A stretch of DNA of 64,000 nucleotides from the NCBI RefSeq assembly GCF_014698505.1, contig NZ_JACJTD010000007.1, positions 124,001 through 188,000 of the forward strand. Reading direction: 5' to 3'. Below, piece after piece: positions 45,392 through 54,353 of the stretch. The position numbers and the translations under genes are program-made. The notes beneath the pieces are model-generated. The model was not told where the DNA came from and ran no database searches. It saw nothing but the letters and a program-made list of their open reading frames with translations. The stretch's first letter is position 1. Every line of letters begins with the position of its first letter. Source of the stretch: Nostoc foliaceum FACHB-393. GTDB taxonomy: Bacteria > Cyanobacteriota > Cyanobacteriia > Cyanobacteriales > Nostocaceae.

Positions 45392-47410
45392 CTAACTAGT
45401 AATCGTCCCAGTTAGAGGTGAACTAGGACTGGCGTAGTCTTTGATAGGCATTCTGCCAGCAAGGTATGCTAGACGACCGGCAACTGTTGCTAAATTCATA
45501 GCACGAGCCATTGCTCCTGGGTTTGGAGAAAGTGCGATCGCACTATTAATCAACAAGGCATCGGCTCCCAATTCCATTGCCTGGGCAGCTTCTGAAGGTG
45601 AACCAATACCAGCATCTACCACCACTGGCACACCTGCATTTTCGATGATGATTTGGATGTTGGCGGTTGTTTTTAGCCCTTGTCCAGAACCAATCGGCGA
45701 TGCTAAAGGCATCACCGTGGCACAGCCTACTTCTTCTAAACGCTTGGCTAACATGGGGTCAGCGTTAATATAGGGCAATACTGCAAAACCTTCTTTAACT
45801 AATTGTTCTGCGGCTTGCAGCGTCCCAATTGGATCTGGAAGTAAATACTTAAGATCAGGTATTACTTCTAACTTTACAAAATTATTATCTTCCTGCCCTA
45901 ACAATTTCGCCATTTCTCGCCCCAAACGCGCCACCCGAATCGCCTCTTCAGCAGTTTGGCAACCTGCGGTATTGGGTAACATCCAGATTTTCGTCCAATC
46001 CAAGGCTTCAGCTAAACCTTCATGTCCTGGAGCCTTGGTTTGTACCCGTCGTACTGCCACGGTGACAATTTGGCAATCGCTGGCGGCGATGCTTTGCTGC
46101 ATTTCCTCAATGCTGCGATACTTACCAGTTCCTGTCATCAATCGGGATTTGAAGGTTTTTCCAGCAATAATGAGGGGTGAATCTTCAATGGGGAGAGACG
46201 CGATTAATCGCGTCTCTACTGGGGAGTGCTGTGGCGATATGGCAGAGCGATGCCCGTTGGAGAAATTGGCAGAGTGAGTCAGCATTGGCGTGGAGGTAGA
46301 TGGCTTGGACTGGAAGCGCGAATAGTGAAAATCAGCAAGTAGAGGGTCAGACTTTTGTTCCAAGATTAAATCGGCAATTAATGCAGCTGTTACGGGTGCA
46401 AGTAGAATCCCGTTGCGGTAATGACCGGTAGCAAGGGTTAAATTTTGACAGTAGCTAGTGCCAAGAATGGGCAATTCATCAGGGGTAGCTGGACGAAATC
46501 CCCACCAAAACTCTTGGATGGGATAATGCTTTAGTTGGGGATACAGCCGGATGGCAGCTTGTAGTAACTTTTGAATGCCTTCTGGGGTATTGTCAGGGAT
46601 GAAGCCAACGTCTTCGCTCGTTGCCCCAATAACGAGGCGATCGCGCCTTGGTACGATGTAAATATCCTGCCCAAACAAAACCCGCTTCAAGGGCAATTCC
46701 GGCGCAAATTCTGGTATCCGCACACTCAGCATTTGTCCTTTTCTGGGGCGCACGGGTAGTGGTAACAATTCATTTGACCAAGCACCTGAAGCTAAAACAT
46801 AGTGCGCGGCGCTAATCATTCCAGCGTTGGTTTGCACGCCAACCACTTTTCCTTGCTGCTGTAAAAATGCTTCTACTGTAATACCGTCTTTGAGTTCAAC
46901 ACCAACAGACTCAGCCGCCGTCCACAATACGTGAGCTAGAGCTTTATTATCAACTTGTGCGTCTTCAGGATACCACCAGCCACCAATTACCTCTGCTCCC
47001 AATCCTGGCTGATATTGATGAATTGCCTCTCTGTTTAACCAGTAAGCCGGGGATGAGGGGGATGAAAAAATTAATTTCTCTCCCCCTGCTCCCCTACCCT
47101 CCTGCCCTTCTGCCTCTTCAAAGACGGGTGCAAGGATACCGCAGGGACGGTAGCCAGTATTTAAGCCGGTCAGTTCTTCTAATTTGCGCGTCCAGTCGGC
47201 ATATAAAGCACGCGATCGCCAGCATAAGGAGCGCATTGCCTCATTCGGGATGTTTTCTGCATCTGGTGCTAACATCCCGGCGGCGGCGTGGGTAGCAGCA
47301 GCCTGAAAGTCACGACAAAGCACGGTGACACGTGTCCCGCGCAGTTTTAGTTCAATGGCGATCGCTAAACCAATAACGCCGCCACCAATAATTACAGTCT
47401 CACTAGTCAT
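45392..47410 (-). CDS. thiO-thiG: Bifunctional glycine oxidase ThiO / thiazole synthase ThiG
   Basis: 672 residues. ThiO part ~1-375: FAD-binding [19 protein letters not shown], then [12 protein letters not shown] and [17 protein letters not shown]. ThiG part ~410-672: [15 protein letters not shown], the Schiff-base lysine K513 in FVKLEVIPD, and [33 protein letters not shown]. Together they make thiamine thiazole: ThiO produces iminoglycine and ThiG joins it with DXP and sulfur from ThiS. This fusion is usual in cyanobacteria. Residues ~98-122 are a low-complexity insert, and the linker (~398-405) is coded by a 24-bp palindrome. Confidence 0.96.
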   Translation of the reverse strand: MTSETVIIGGGVIGLAIAIELKLRGTRVTVLCRDFQAAATHAAAGMLAPDAENIPNEAMRSLCWRSRALYADWTRKLEELTGLNTGYRPCGILAPVFEEAEGQEGRGAGGEKLIFSSPSSPAYWLNREAIHQYQPGLGAEVIGGWWYPEDAQVDNKALAHVLWTAAESVGVELKDGITVEAFLQQQGKVVGVQTNAGMISAAHYVLASGAWSNELLPLPVRPRKGQMLSVRIPEFAPELPLKRVLFGQDIYIVPRRDRLVIGATSEDVGFIPDNTPEGIQKLLQAAIRLYPQLKHYPIQEFWWGFRPATPDELPILGTSYCQNLTLATGHYRNGILLAPVTAALIADLILEQKSDPLLADFHYSRFQSKPSTSTPMLTHSANFSNGHRSAISPQHSPVETRLIASLPIEDSPLIIAGKTFKSRLMTGTGKYRSIEEMQQSIAASDCQIVTVAVRRVQTKAPGHEGLAEALDWTKIWMLPNTAGCQTAEEAIRVARLGREMAKLLGQEDNNFVKLEVIPDLKYLLPDPIGTLQAAEQLVKEGFAVLPYINADPMLAKRLEEVGCATVMPLASPIGSGQGLKTTANIQIIIENAGVPVVVDAGIGSPSEAAQAMELGADALLINSAIALSPNPGAMARAMNLATVAGRLAYLAGRMPIKDYASPSSPLTGTITS
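46194..46217. repeat. 24-bp perfect palindrome inside the thiO-thiG linker
   Basis: AGAGACGCGATT joined to its exact inverse. Similar GTAGAGACGCGAT.. palindromes are common between Nostoc genes. Here it lies in frame within the linker between ThiO and ThiG. Confidence 0.75.
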
Positions 47411-47515
47411 TAGTCATTAGTCATTAGTCATTTATCATTAGCCATTTATCATTAGTACATAACTAATAACTCATAACTAATAACTCATACCTTATAACTT
47501 ATAACTCGTAACTAA
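47404..47515. repeat. Long heptamer short tandem repeat array
   Basis: About 110 bp of ATTAGTC/ATTTATC units followed by ATAACT(A/C)-type units, just upstream of thiO-thiG and reaching into its start codon region. Confidence 0.8.
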
Positions 47516-47529
47516 AGACGGATCTATCG

Positions 47530-47904
47530 TTACCACAAGGCGCGAATTGGTTCGTTGCCTTGATTAACATCGGTGGATGGGGTGTCTGTCTCTGAAGTAT
47601 CTGTATTACTGTCTATTGTACTGTCAGGATTCTGGGCAACGCTGCTCCTGTTGTCAGGTCTTGGGGCTACAATACCGCGTCTGTTTTCGTTTGTTTCAGT
47701 TGTTTCAGTTCCTTCTGTTGCAGTTTCTTCATTCTTGCTGCCAGCACTGCTATTAACATTGATATTAGCTGGGAGGACTTGTGATTTCTTGTCACTGGGA
47801 TTGTTGGCGCTTTGTACGCCCATAGGAAAGTTGATGCCCAATAATGTACCAAGCAGAATGGCCAAACCTCCAGCCATTAAAATTAAGGGTGTCCATCTAC
47901 CCAT
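47530..47904 (-). CDS. Membrane-anchored low-complexity protein
   Basis: 124 residues. One N-terminal transmembrane helix (PLILMAGGLAILLGTLLGINF), then a long Ser/Thr/Asn/Glu-rich region with no fold signs (ETATEGTETTETNENRRG), ending in PIRALW. It is likely anchored in the inner membrane with an extracytoplasmic tail. Unknown function. It follows the ferredoxin gene by ~17 bp, so both are probably one transcript. Confidence 0.65.
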   Translation of the reverse strand: MGRWTPLILMAGGLAILLGTLLGINFPMGVQSANNPSDKKSQVLPANINVNSSAGSKNEETATEGTETTETNENRRGIVAPRPDNRSSVAQNPDSTIDSNTDTSETDTPSTDVNQGNEPIRALW

Positions 47905-47920
47905 CTTGTCTTACTCCTTT

Positions 47921-48259
47921 TTAACCTTTTGGTGTCCACACTATTCGAGAACCTTGTCCCCAAAATCCATCAAACTTTGTCACTTTCACATCGCCTAAAA
48001 CCAGAGTTTGACAGGCTAAACGCAAGTCTGTTGTAGGAGAATGGGGAGGAAGCGAACGCCGTGCTCGATCACGCCAATTCGCTGCTGATACTTCACCTTC
48101 TACCTTAACCGCGCAGGTTCCACAACTGCCAATGCCCCGACAGTTTATTACCTTAGCACCGTCATTGTAGAGGTCAATACCATTTTGCAACAAAATTTTT
48201 CGGAGATTGCTTCCCTGCTCGCACTCAATTGTTTTACCTTGAGCTAGTATTTTAGGCAT
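47921..48259 (-). CDS. [2Fe-2S] ferredoxin-like protein
   Basis: 112 residues from the ATG at 48259; the frame to 48301 is not needed. The cluster ligands are C40, C46 and C49 (CRGIGSCGTC) and C83 (LACQTLV), the plant-type CX5CX2C...C spacing (not CX4C), which sets it apart from the photosynthetic PetF. Thus it is a divergent ferredoxin of the kind that in cyanobacteria is often linked to regulation or assembly. It is divergent from cimA, 75 bp away, so they share a promoter region. Confidence 0.88.
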   Translation of the reverse strand: MPKILAQGKTIECEQGSNLRKILLQNGIDLYNDGAKVINCRGIGSCGTCAVKVEGEVSAANWRDRARRSLPPHSPTTDLRLACQTLVLGDVKVTKFDGFWGQGSRIVWTPKG

Positions 48260-48334
48260 TTTTAAATTGCCAAACTGGCGTTTTGTTGTATATTGACACA
48301 TTGCCTCGAAAGTTGTCTCGTCGGTCCCAGTTTT

Positions 48335-49996
48335 ATGACCACAAATTCCTCACCTCAACTTTGGCTCTATGACACTACATTACGGGATGGCACTCAGCGC
48401 GAGGGGCTATCAGTATCGATAGAAGATAAGTTACGCATTGCCCGTAGACTCGATCAACTGGGAATTCCCTTCATTGAAGGCGGTTGGCCTGGTGCCAATC
48501 CTAAAGATGTACAATTTTTCTGGCAACTCCAAGAAGATCCGCTAAAACAAGCTGAAATTGTGGCTTTTTGTTCGACTCGACGCCCCAACACCAATGCCGC
48601 CACCGAACCGATGCTACAGGATATTTTGGCTGCGGGAACTCGCTGGGTAACGATTTTTGGTAAGTCTTGGGATTTACATGTCACAACAGGCCTCAAGACG
48701 ACATTAGAAGAAAATTTGGCGATGATTGGCGACACAATTGAGTACCTCCGTTCTCAAGGGCGTCGGATTATCTACGATGCCGAACATTGGTTTGATGGTT
48801 ACAAGCACAATCCAGATTATGCTTTACAGACATTAGATGCTGCGATCGCATCTGGTGCTGAATGGCTAGTTCTTTGCGATACCAATGGTGGCACTTTACC
48901 CCACGAAATTAGCCAAATTGTTCAAGATGTCAGTAGTCATTTGTCATTAGTCATTAGTCAAGAACCAATGACCAAGGATAAAGGGCAAAGGACAATTCCT
49001 CAAATTGGAATTCATACTCATAACGATTCGGAAATGGCCGTTGCTAACGCAATAGCCGCCGTTATGGCAGGGGCAAAGATGGTACAGGGCACAATTAATG
49101 GTTACGGTGAACGTTGCGGTAATGCTAACCTCTGTTCGTTAATTCCCAATTTACAACTGAAGGCGGGTTACAGTTGTATCACAGAAGACCAGCTCACACA
49201 ACTTACAGAAGCTAGTCGTTTTGTTAGTGAGGTGGTCAACCTCGCGCCAGATGAACATGCTCCTTTTGTGGGACGTTCGGCTTTTGCCCATAAGGGCGGT
49301 ATTCATGTATCAGCCGTAGAACGTAATCCCCTAACTTACGAACACATTCAACCGGAACAAGTCGGAAATCGTCGCCGCATCGTGATTTCTGAACAGTCTG
49401 GACTCAGCAATGTTTTAGCCAAAGCCCGCAGTTTTGGGATTGAACTCGATCAGCAAAAGGCAGAGGCCAGGGAAATTCTCCAGCGCCTCAAAGATTTGGA
49501 GAGTGAAGGATTTCAATTTGAAGCAGCAGAGGCAAGTTTTGTACTGTTGATGCACGAAGCTTTGGGAGGTCGCCAGAAGTTTTTTGAAGTCAAAGGTTTT
49601 CAAGTCCACTGTGACTTGATTGAGGGGAAAGAAACTAGCAATGCCTTAGCTACAGTTAAACTCGCTGTTGACGGGAAAAATATTTTGGAGGCGGCGGAAG
49701 GTAACGGCCCCGTGGCAGCTTTGGATGCGGCTTTACGTAAGGCTTTGGTGAATTTTTATCCCCAAATAGCAACTTTTGATTTGACAGATTATAAAGTGCG
49801 GATTCTCAACGGACATACGGGCACTGCGGCAAAAACTCGTGTGTTGGTAGAATCAGGTAATGGTCGTCAACGCTGGACGACGGTAGGGGTTTCTACGAAT
49901 ATTTTGGAAGCTTCTTATCAAGCGGTGGTAGAGGGCTTGGAATACGGTTTGTTGTTGCACTCTCAAGCGGAGGCAGCCGTGAAAGCTTCTAGTTAA
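48335..49996 (+). CDS. cimA: (R)-citramalate synthase
   Basis: 553 residues from the ATG at 48335 (the frame from 48293 adds 14 non-homologous residues). HMGL-like barrel: LYDTTLRDGTQREGLSVS, IHTHNDSEMAVANAIAA with metal-binding histidines, and GRSAFAHKGGIHVSAVERN; then a LeuA-type dimer/allosteric domain (~430-545, VHCDLIEGKETSNALATVKL). It condenses pyruvate and acetyl-CoA to citramalate for threonine-independent isoleucine synthesis. Residues ~201-220 (SHLSLVISQEPMTKDKGQRT) come from a heptamer repeat inserted in frame, just before the catalytic IGIHTHND motif. Confidence 0.94.
   Translation: MTTNSSPQLWLYDTTLRDGTQREGLSVSIEDKLRIARRLDQLGIPFIEGGWPGANPKDVQFFWQLQEDPLKQAEIVAFCSTRRPNTNAATEPMLQDILAAGTRWVTIFGKSWDLHVTTGLKTTLEENLAMIGDTIEYLRSQGRRIIYDAEHWFDGYKHNPDYALQTLDAAIASGAEWLVLCDTNGGTLPHEISQIVQDVSSHLSLVISQEPMTKDKGQRTIPQIGIHTHNDSEMAVANAIAAVMAGAKMVQGTINGYGERCGNANLCSLIPNLQLKAGYSCITEDQLTQLTEASRFVSEVVNLAPDEHAPFVGRSAFAHKGGIHVSAVERNPLTYEHIQPEQVGNRRRIVISEQSGLSNVLAKARSFGIELDQQKAEAREILQRLKDLESEGFQFEAAEASFVLLMHEALGGRQKFFEVKGFQVHCDLIEGKETSNALATVKLAVDGKNILEAAEGNGPVAALDAALRKALVNFYPQIATFDLTDYKVRILNGHTGTAAKTRVLVESGNGRQRWTTVGVSTNILEASYQAVVEGLEYGLLLHSQAEAAVKASS
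48936..48994. repeat. Heptamer repeat inserted in frame in cimA
   Basis: GTCATTTGTCATTAGTCATT and then AAGAACCAATGACCAAGGA, with GGGCAAAGGACA after. This is the same sequence class as the intergenic repeats elsewhere, here translated. It adds about 20 residues to a position where homologues have a short turn. Confidence 0.8.
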
Positions 49997-50034
49997 CCAC
50001 TACATGGTGTAAAGGAATTTTACACTTATCAATG

Positions 50035-50062
50035 AGAATGGGAGGCGATCGCCTCCCATTCT
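50035..50062. terminator. 28-bp perfect palindrome between convergent genes
   Basis: AGAATGGGAGGCGATC followed by GATC-centred inverse up to CCCATTCT, with HIP1 at the centre. A second hairpin (GTGTAAA/TTTACAC) is at 50007-50025. They probably end both cimA and mscS transcripts, though no T-run follows. Confidence 0.6.
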
Positions 50063-50080
50063 TGTGCAACCTTACTAGTA

Positions 50081-51658
50081 TCAATTCTTGGAAAAACCGC
50101 AAATTTCAATTTCTTCTTGACTAAAAGTATCCTTCAATATCTTGCGGAGAACACGCTGAATATGAAGGTGTTTTCCAGGCTTGACTTTTGTCAGCGTCAG
50201 CAGCAATAGGTTATTCTCGCCAAAGTTTTCTATTCCAGCTACCCGCGTGGGTTCTATAACATTCTGTTCATCCGCCTTTAACTGCTGTCCTACTTTTTCA
50301 ACCACCCTATACACATGATCTAAATTGGAGTCATAGGAAACGCTAACTTCCACCCTTGCATATATATACTGCTTGGAGAAATTGATAATTGATCCAATAT
50401 CCCCATTCCTAACAATCTGCAATTGACCATCAGGATGGCGGACGTGAGTAGTTCGCAATTCAATCGCCTCTACAACCCCCTCAATATTTCTCTCTTCTAC
50501 TTTCCCAACTTCAACATAATCACCAACCAAATAATAGTTTTCAAACAAAATCAAAAATCCACAAACGACATCATTAATCAGGTTTTGCGCCCCAAGACCA
50601 ACTGCTATACCCACAATTCCTGCACCTGCTAAAATAGGCGCAGGATCAATGCCAATCAGCTTGAGTATAGTAACTCCAGCAGTAAAGTAAACAAAATATT
50701 TGGCAAAACTCCGTATTAAGGGAATTAGCGTCAGCCGTTTCTGTTGCTGTGAATCATTTATATCTGTAGTTTTTAAGTAGAACTCATCAAGAATAAAGTA
50801 AACGACTTCAATTAAAACATTGCTAATAAAATAAACCCCAATAATCTGCACAATTATAGGGGTATAAGCACTTATCCAAGCGATAGGTTCTATTTCTGGA
50901 ACAACAAGATTTACTATGCCAATATAAAGGATGTATTCCAAACATTTTTTGAAGAGGGGAATTAAATGGCGTAAACGCTCGTATAAACGCAGTAGATTGT
51001 CAGAACTGGAGTATTTAAGACTCAGTGCATCGAGAGTATCAACGATGGTAGCAACAGCTTTAATAATCAGTAAACCAATTGTAATTATGATGTATATTTT
51101 TAAGGCAATGTAAATATATTTGGGAACGACTTCTGGGATGTAGAGAAATCTAGCACAGATGATAAAAGAAGATATCCAGATAGTATGAATAATAATTCTT
51201 TTTAAGACTTTAAAAAAAGCCTCGATACTCTCATCGTTAGCTTTTATTTTATCGGCTCTCTTTGCATAATCGCAGACCCAATCTGTACCCTGCTTTAACG
51301 GTGGGATGCTAAAATTAACTAGCAATAGCAAACTCACACTTTTCAAGCTTGCCGTAAAAATATTGCTCCAAAATTGAGTAGGAAGACTGCGAATAAGATT
51401 AAGTTGAAATTCCTGAAGGTTTCCACCTCGATAAATCACCATCCCATTCACACCAACCAACGCCAGACACATAATCACAGAAATGAAAATTAAAAGTCTG
51501 CTGATACTCCGGCGCAGAAAAGTGATATTTGCAGTTCTTCCTTGAAGCCAAGAAACTTTAGTGACTTGCTTGAAGATTATGCCAATTAGCCAGTTAAACA
51601 GCAAAAAAATGATTATTAAAAATAGGACTTCGCCCAGGATAATTAGTATATTATTCAT
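50081..51658 (-). CDS. Mechanosensitive ion channel, MscS family
   Basis: 525 residues from the ATG at 51658. N-terminal ~330 residues hold about six or seven transmembrane helices, then the pore helix TM3-like segment (APILAGAGIVGIAVGLGAQN) and NDVVCGFLILFENYYLVGDYVEVG, the MscS core with beta domain (VVEAIELRTTHVRHPDGQL). It relieves hypo-osmotic pressure. It is longer than E. coli MscS (286 residues) by the additional N-terminal membrane region, as in many cyanobacterial MscS homologues. Confidence 0.92.
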   Translation of the reverse strand: MNNILIILGEVLFLIIIFLLFNWLIGIIFKQVTKVSWLQGRTANITFLRRSISRLLIFISVIMCLALVGVNGMVIYRGGNLQEFQLNLIRSLPTQFWSNIFTASLKSVSLLLLVNFSIPPLKQGTDWVCDYAKRADKIKANDESIEAFFKVLKRIIIHTIWISSFIICARFLYIPEVVPKYIYIALKIYIIITIGLLIIKAVATIVDTLDALSLKYSSSDNLLRLYERLRHLIPLFKKCLEYILYIGIVNLVVPEIEPIAWISAYTPIIVQIIGVYFISNVLIEVVYFILDEFYLKTTDINDSQQQKRLTLIPLIRSFAKYFVYFTAGVTILKLIGIDPAPILAGAGIVGIAVGLGAQNLINDVVCGFLILFENYYLVGDYVEVGKVEERNIEGVVEAIELRTTHVRHPDGQLQIVRNGDIGSIINFSKQYIYARVEVSVSYDSNLDHVYRVVEKVGQQLKADEQNVIEPTRVAGIENFGENNLLLLTLTKVKPGKHLHIQRVLRKILKDTFSQEEIEICGFSKN

Positions 51659-51715
51659 CTTGTGAGTATCTGTTGGCTCATTTATTGAAATTGAGCAGGT
51701 AAGGGGAGACCGCAA

Positions 51716-51792
51716 AAAAAAGATACCAGCCGTGTTTCGAGTTTATTCGTTGTGTAGCGTGGATCTTGGTTGTGACGGCTGGTATCTTTTTT
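51716..51792. terminator. Strong bidirectional terminator
   Basis: AAAAAAGATACCAGCCGT (51716-51733) pairs over 18 bp with ACGGCTGGTATCTTTTTT (51775-51792). The ends are A6/T6, so it can act in both directions; here it ends the minus-strand gene at 51837. Confidence 0.85.
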
Positions 51793-51836
51793 CAAGGCTT
51801 GTGCCTAACTACTGCAAAAGTGCCTTAAAGTTGCTT

Positions 51837-52100
51837 CTATCTGTGTGCATGGATGTAGTCCACAAAGTAAAATCTTGGACGAAGCCAGAATCTCAGCCAA
51901 GCGTAAGCTCCTAGACCTAGTAGTGCGATCGCAATTAAGGGTAAACCCAGAGTCAGTTGCAATCCATCGGGAAGGAAAGCAACAGCGCAAATAGTAATAA
52001 CAAAGTAGATTAAAAGCAGTGCTTGCAAGCGTTGCACAATCAAAAGTGCTTCTCGACAGCTACGACAATGTTGGGTGTGTTGTTTGTAGTGATCGAGCAT
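51837..52100 (-). pseudogene. C-terminal fragment of a PAO-type Rieske oxygenase
   Basis: 87 residues. The sequence starts LDHYKQHTQHCRSCREAL, which matches the C-terminal HTxHCxxC motif of pheophorbide-a-oxygenase-like Rieske proteins (the DRYHTHTKHCSSC pattern), followed by two transmembrane helices (ALLLIYFVITICAVAF and LGLPLIAIALLGLGAYAW). The Rieske and catalytic domains are missing. Upstream there is an in-frame TAA and no suitable start in the right place. A functional short membrane protein cannot be excluded since the remaining frame is intact. Confidence 0.55.
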
Positions 52101-52347
52101 TTGTTGGCGATCACTATTGATATTACGTGTTGGTGGAACATTTTACAAAAAATTAGGGTGTCAAGAATAGGGTGTGGAGTGTAGGGAAAGAAAACGATCT
52201 GTGATACCAATTCAAAATGCAAAATTAGAAAAGTCAGATTCTATCTGGGCTTTCTGGTTTGCATGTATGGTACAGAGTCAACACCCCAACCTCACACCCT
52301 ACACTTACACTGAATCAAACCGATGGGGATGTAGGGGTTCTGCTCAA

Positions 52348-52839
52348 TTAAGCTAAAACATCGGTTTGTAGTAGCGCTTTACGTAATGCAGTTATTGCTT
52401 CTTCTGTTTCTATCAATCTATTCAGAGCAAGTGCAATATCATCTTCAACCTTCAGCAGTTTAGCTGCTTTTTTTACAGCTTTTTGCTCTTCAGCTGAGTA
52501 ATCATCATCGGCACGAGCCATTTGAATTGCATGATACAGCAATGATCTTGATTTCGACCAACTAGGAACATCAACTGAAATTTTATTCAGCAAATTTTCT
52601 AAGTCAGCATTTTTGTATTCAAATGTTTTGTATTTCTTTATTACTTCTTCAGGTGCGCCAACAAGACGCTGATGATTTAGTAACCAATTAAATTCGGCTT
52701 CTGAAACCTCTCCATCAGCTCCAGCAATAGCGAGTAGTGCATATCCGTAGTTCAGGTATGCTTCAACAGGAGCTTCAGAAATACCTAAGTTCTTTTTCAT
52801 GAATTCTGAAGCAGGCTGTGTTGTTTGGATATTGCTCAT
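52348..52839 (-). CDS. TerB-like protein
   Basis: 163 residues, all helical. The TerB pattern is visible twice: YALLAIAGADGEVSEAEFNWLL (acidic D-G-E motif that may bind a metal) and IQMARADDDYSAEEQKAVKKAAK. TerB-like proteins are linked to tellurite resistance and membrane stress, but in cyanobacteria the role is unknown. No other ter genes are nearby. A GGGTGTAGGGTG-type inverted repeat lies downstream (52150-52335). Confidence 0.75.
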   Translation of the reverse strand: MSNIQTTQPASEFMKKNLGISEAPVEAYLNYGYALLAIAGADGEVSEAEFNWLLNHQRLVGAPEEVIKKYKTFEYKNADLENLLNKISVDVPSWSKSRSLLYHAIQMARADDDYSAEEQKAVKKAAKLLKVEDDIALALNRLIETEEAITALRKALLQTDVLA

Positions 52840-53016
52840 CAGTTACCTCTTTGATTTTTTTGAAATTTACTAGTTGTTTTTTATACCTATCTTTGACAAG
52901 CGAAACTAACAAAGACTTGCTCAAGCTTTTCAGGTGCTTGCTGTGACTTGTAAGTAGGGTTTAAAACTTACGCATTGACAATAAATACCAAATATGAGTT
53001 GAAAACGATATCTTTC

Positions 53017-53045
53017 GTAAGGGCACAGCATTGCTGTGCCCCTAC
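53017..53045. repeat. Interspersed palindrome GTAAGGGCACAGCA type
   Basis: GTAAGGGCACAGCA pairs with TGCTGTGCCCCTAC. A second member of the family is at 60560-60588. Confidence 0.75.
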
Positions 53046-53264
53046 AGCATCGTCTATTTACGATCGCAGGACAATTAAGAAAAGCCTGAAAACTTCCTAT
53101 TTTAGGCAATGCATATCACGATGCATTTGTACAGTGCGTAAGTCCTGAGGTTTTAGTTTCCTAGTAGTTGTGGTTGTTATTGTTTAAGCTCTCCAAATTG
53201 CTTGGAATGCATAACACCACACTTAACTCTTCTTAACGTCTCAGACTTTTAATAAGAATGCAAG

Positions 53265-53300
53265 GACAGTTAAGACAGTTAAGACAGTTAAGACAGTTAA
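53265..53300. repeat. 9-bp tandem repeat (GACAGTTAA)x4
   Basis: Four exact copies of GACAGTTAA followed by the degenerate GACAATAA. It lies in the gene-poor region, with no gene within 480 bp. Confidence 0.85.
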
Positions 53301-53959
53301 GACAATAAATAAGCTATATAAATTAATTAAAAATTTTCTATAAGTTTTACTTAAATACTTTTCAATGATTCGTGAAAAAGAATCTTACCTAAACAACTAG
53401 AGAAAAGAAAAAATCTGATAATGCGTTAGGAACTTGAATCTAACTTTTGGCGTTTAACCGCCCTTTAACCCAATACGCTTGGGTTAAGGAAATTATCCGT
53501 TGAGGCCGGTAAGGGTTGCAGGGGAAGAGAAAAAGGCTTATCTGAACCACTAAGAAACTGAAGAATCCACATCACCCTTCATCAGTAAGATTAGCAATGT
53601 GTTTAGCGCCGACGATCGCTAGCAGATGAATCGATATGAAACATTGAAATTCCAACCCTCCGATTTACTCAAAAAAACTAGCTGATCTGGCAACTCATCC
53701 AGAAGGCTGACCGTTTTGAGTAATTCATCCTTAGGCTGGTTTTGACGCATCTGATTGAGTTTCTAGTGCCCAGTGCTGATATGGTTAAGTTAGTGGCTTC
53801 TCTGCCGTAAATGCAAAAATAGCAACCCAATTGTCAATTCCAGACATGTTACTCCTATACCTAAAATGCGTAGGCGCAGCCCGCCGCAGGCATCGCCAAC
53901 CTTTAGGTGCAGACCTAGAAATATAATGCTGCGACAAAAACTTCATCTTATGCAAGGTT

Positions 53960-54193
53960 TTAGGAGAACTTTTCCCAAGATTGGGCAACTAATTGGCTTA
54001 ACCAGCGGCGTTGTTGCTGATCCAGCAGTAGATCATCTGCTAACAACTGAGCGGTTAGTTCTTCCAAAGATTGACCCTGAGCGCGGACAATTTTAATAAC
54101 TCCAGCGATCGCACTGGCAACTAATTCTTCATCAATCGGCTGTTGTCGCAGGGCAACAATTTCCTGGGGGCTGTCTGGAATGGGATAATTCAT
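53960..54193 (-). CDS. Small conserved cyanobacterial protein
   Basis: 77 residues. Acidic helical protein: DSPQEIVALRQQPIDEELVASAIAGV, then SLEELTAQLLADDLLLDQQQRRWLSQLV. Conserved in cyanobacteria; unknown function. It is divergent from cruA, 160 bp away. Confidence 0.65.
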   Translation of the reverse strand: MNYPIPDSPQEIVALRQQPIDEELVASAIAGVIKIVRAQGQSLEELTAQLLADDLLLDQQQRRWLSQLVAQSWEKFS

Positions 54194-54353
54194 GGCGTGG
54201 GTTTACAGAAATACAAAATGAACAATAAATTTGACAAATTCTTAAAATTTCTTCACTGAATCTTTACGAAAGTAATAGGGCGGAGTTTACCTTACTTTGT
54301 GCCTTCATAAAATCTGTCTTAGTGAGTAGATTGATCGGAGATGTCAGGAAACG

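Larger units (their letters stand above)
52840..53959. other. 1.1-kb gene-poor region
   Basis: Contains the palindrome at 53017-53045, the 9-bp tandem repeat at 53265-53300, and a CTTAAC pair at 53222-53237. On the minus strand a 44-codon frame near 53620-53752 (starting MRQNQPKDELLKTVSLLDEL) and a 20-codon frame with a good ribosome binding site (MSGIDNWVAIFAF, start near 53846) are seen; either could be a remnant or a small peptide. Nothing else supported. Confidence 0.4.

Noticed and set aside
47404..47515. CRISPR array
   Set aside because: Units are 7 bp with no unique spacers. It is a short tandem repeat array.
53222..53300. Pho box
   Set aside because: The CTTAAC motifs have 10-bp and the tandem repeats 9-bp periods, unlike the 11-bp period of cyanobacterial Pho boxes. 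There is also no phosphate gene nearby.
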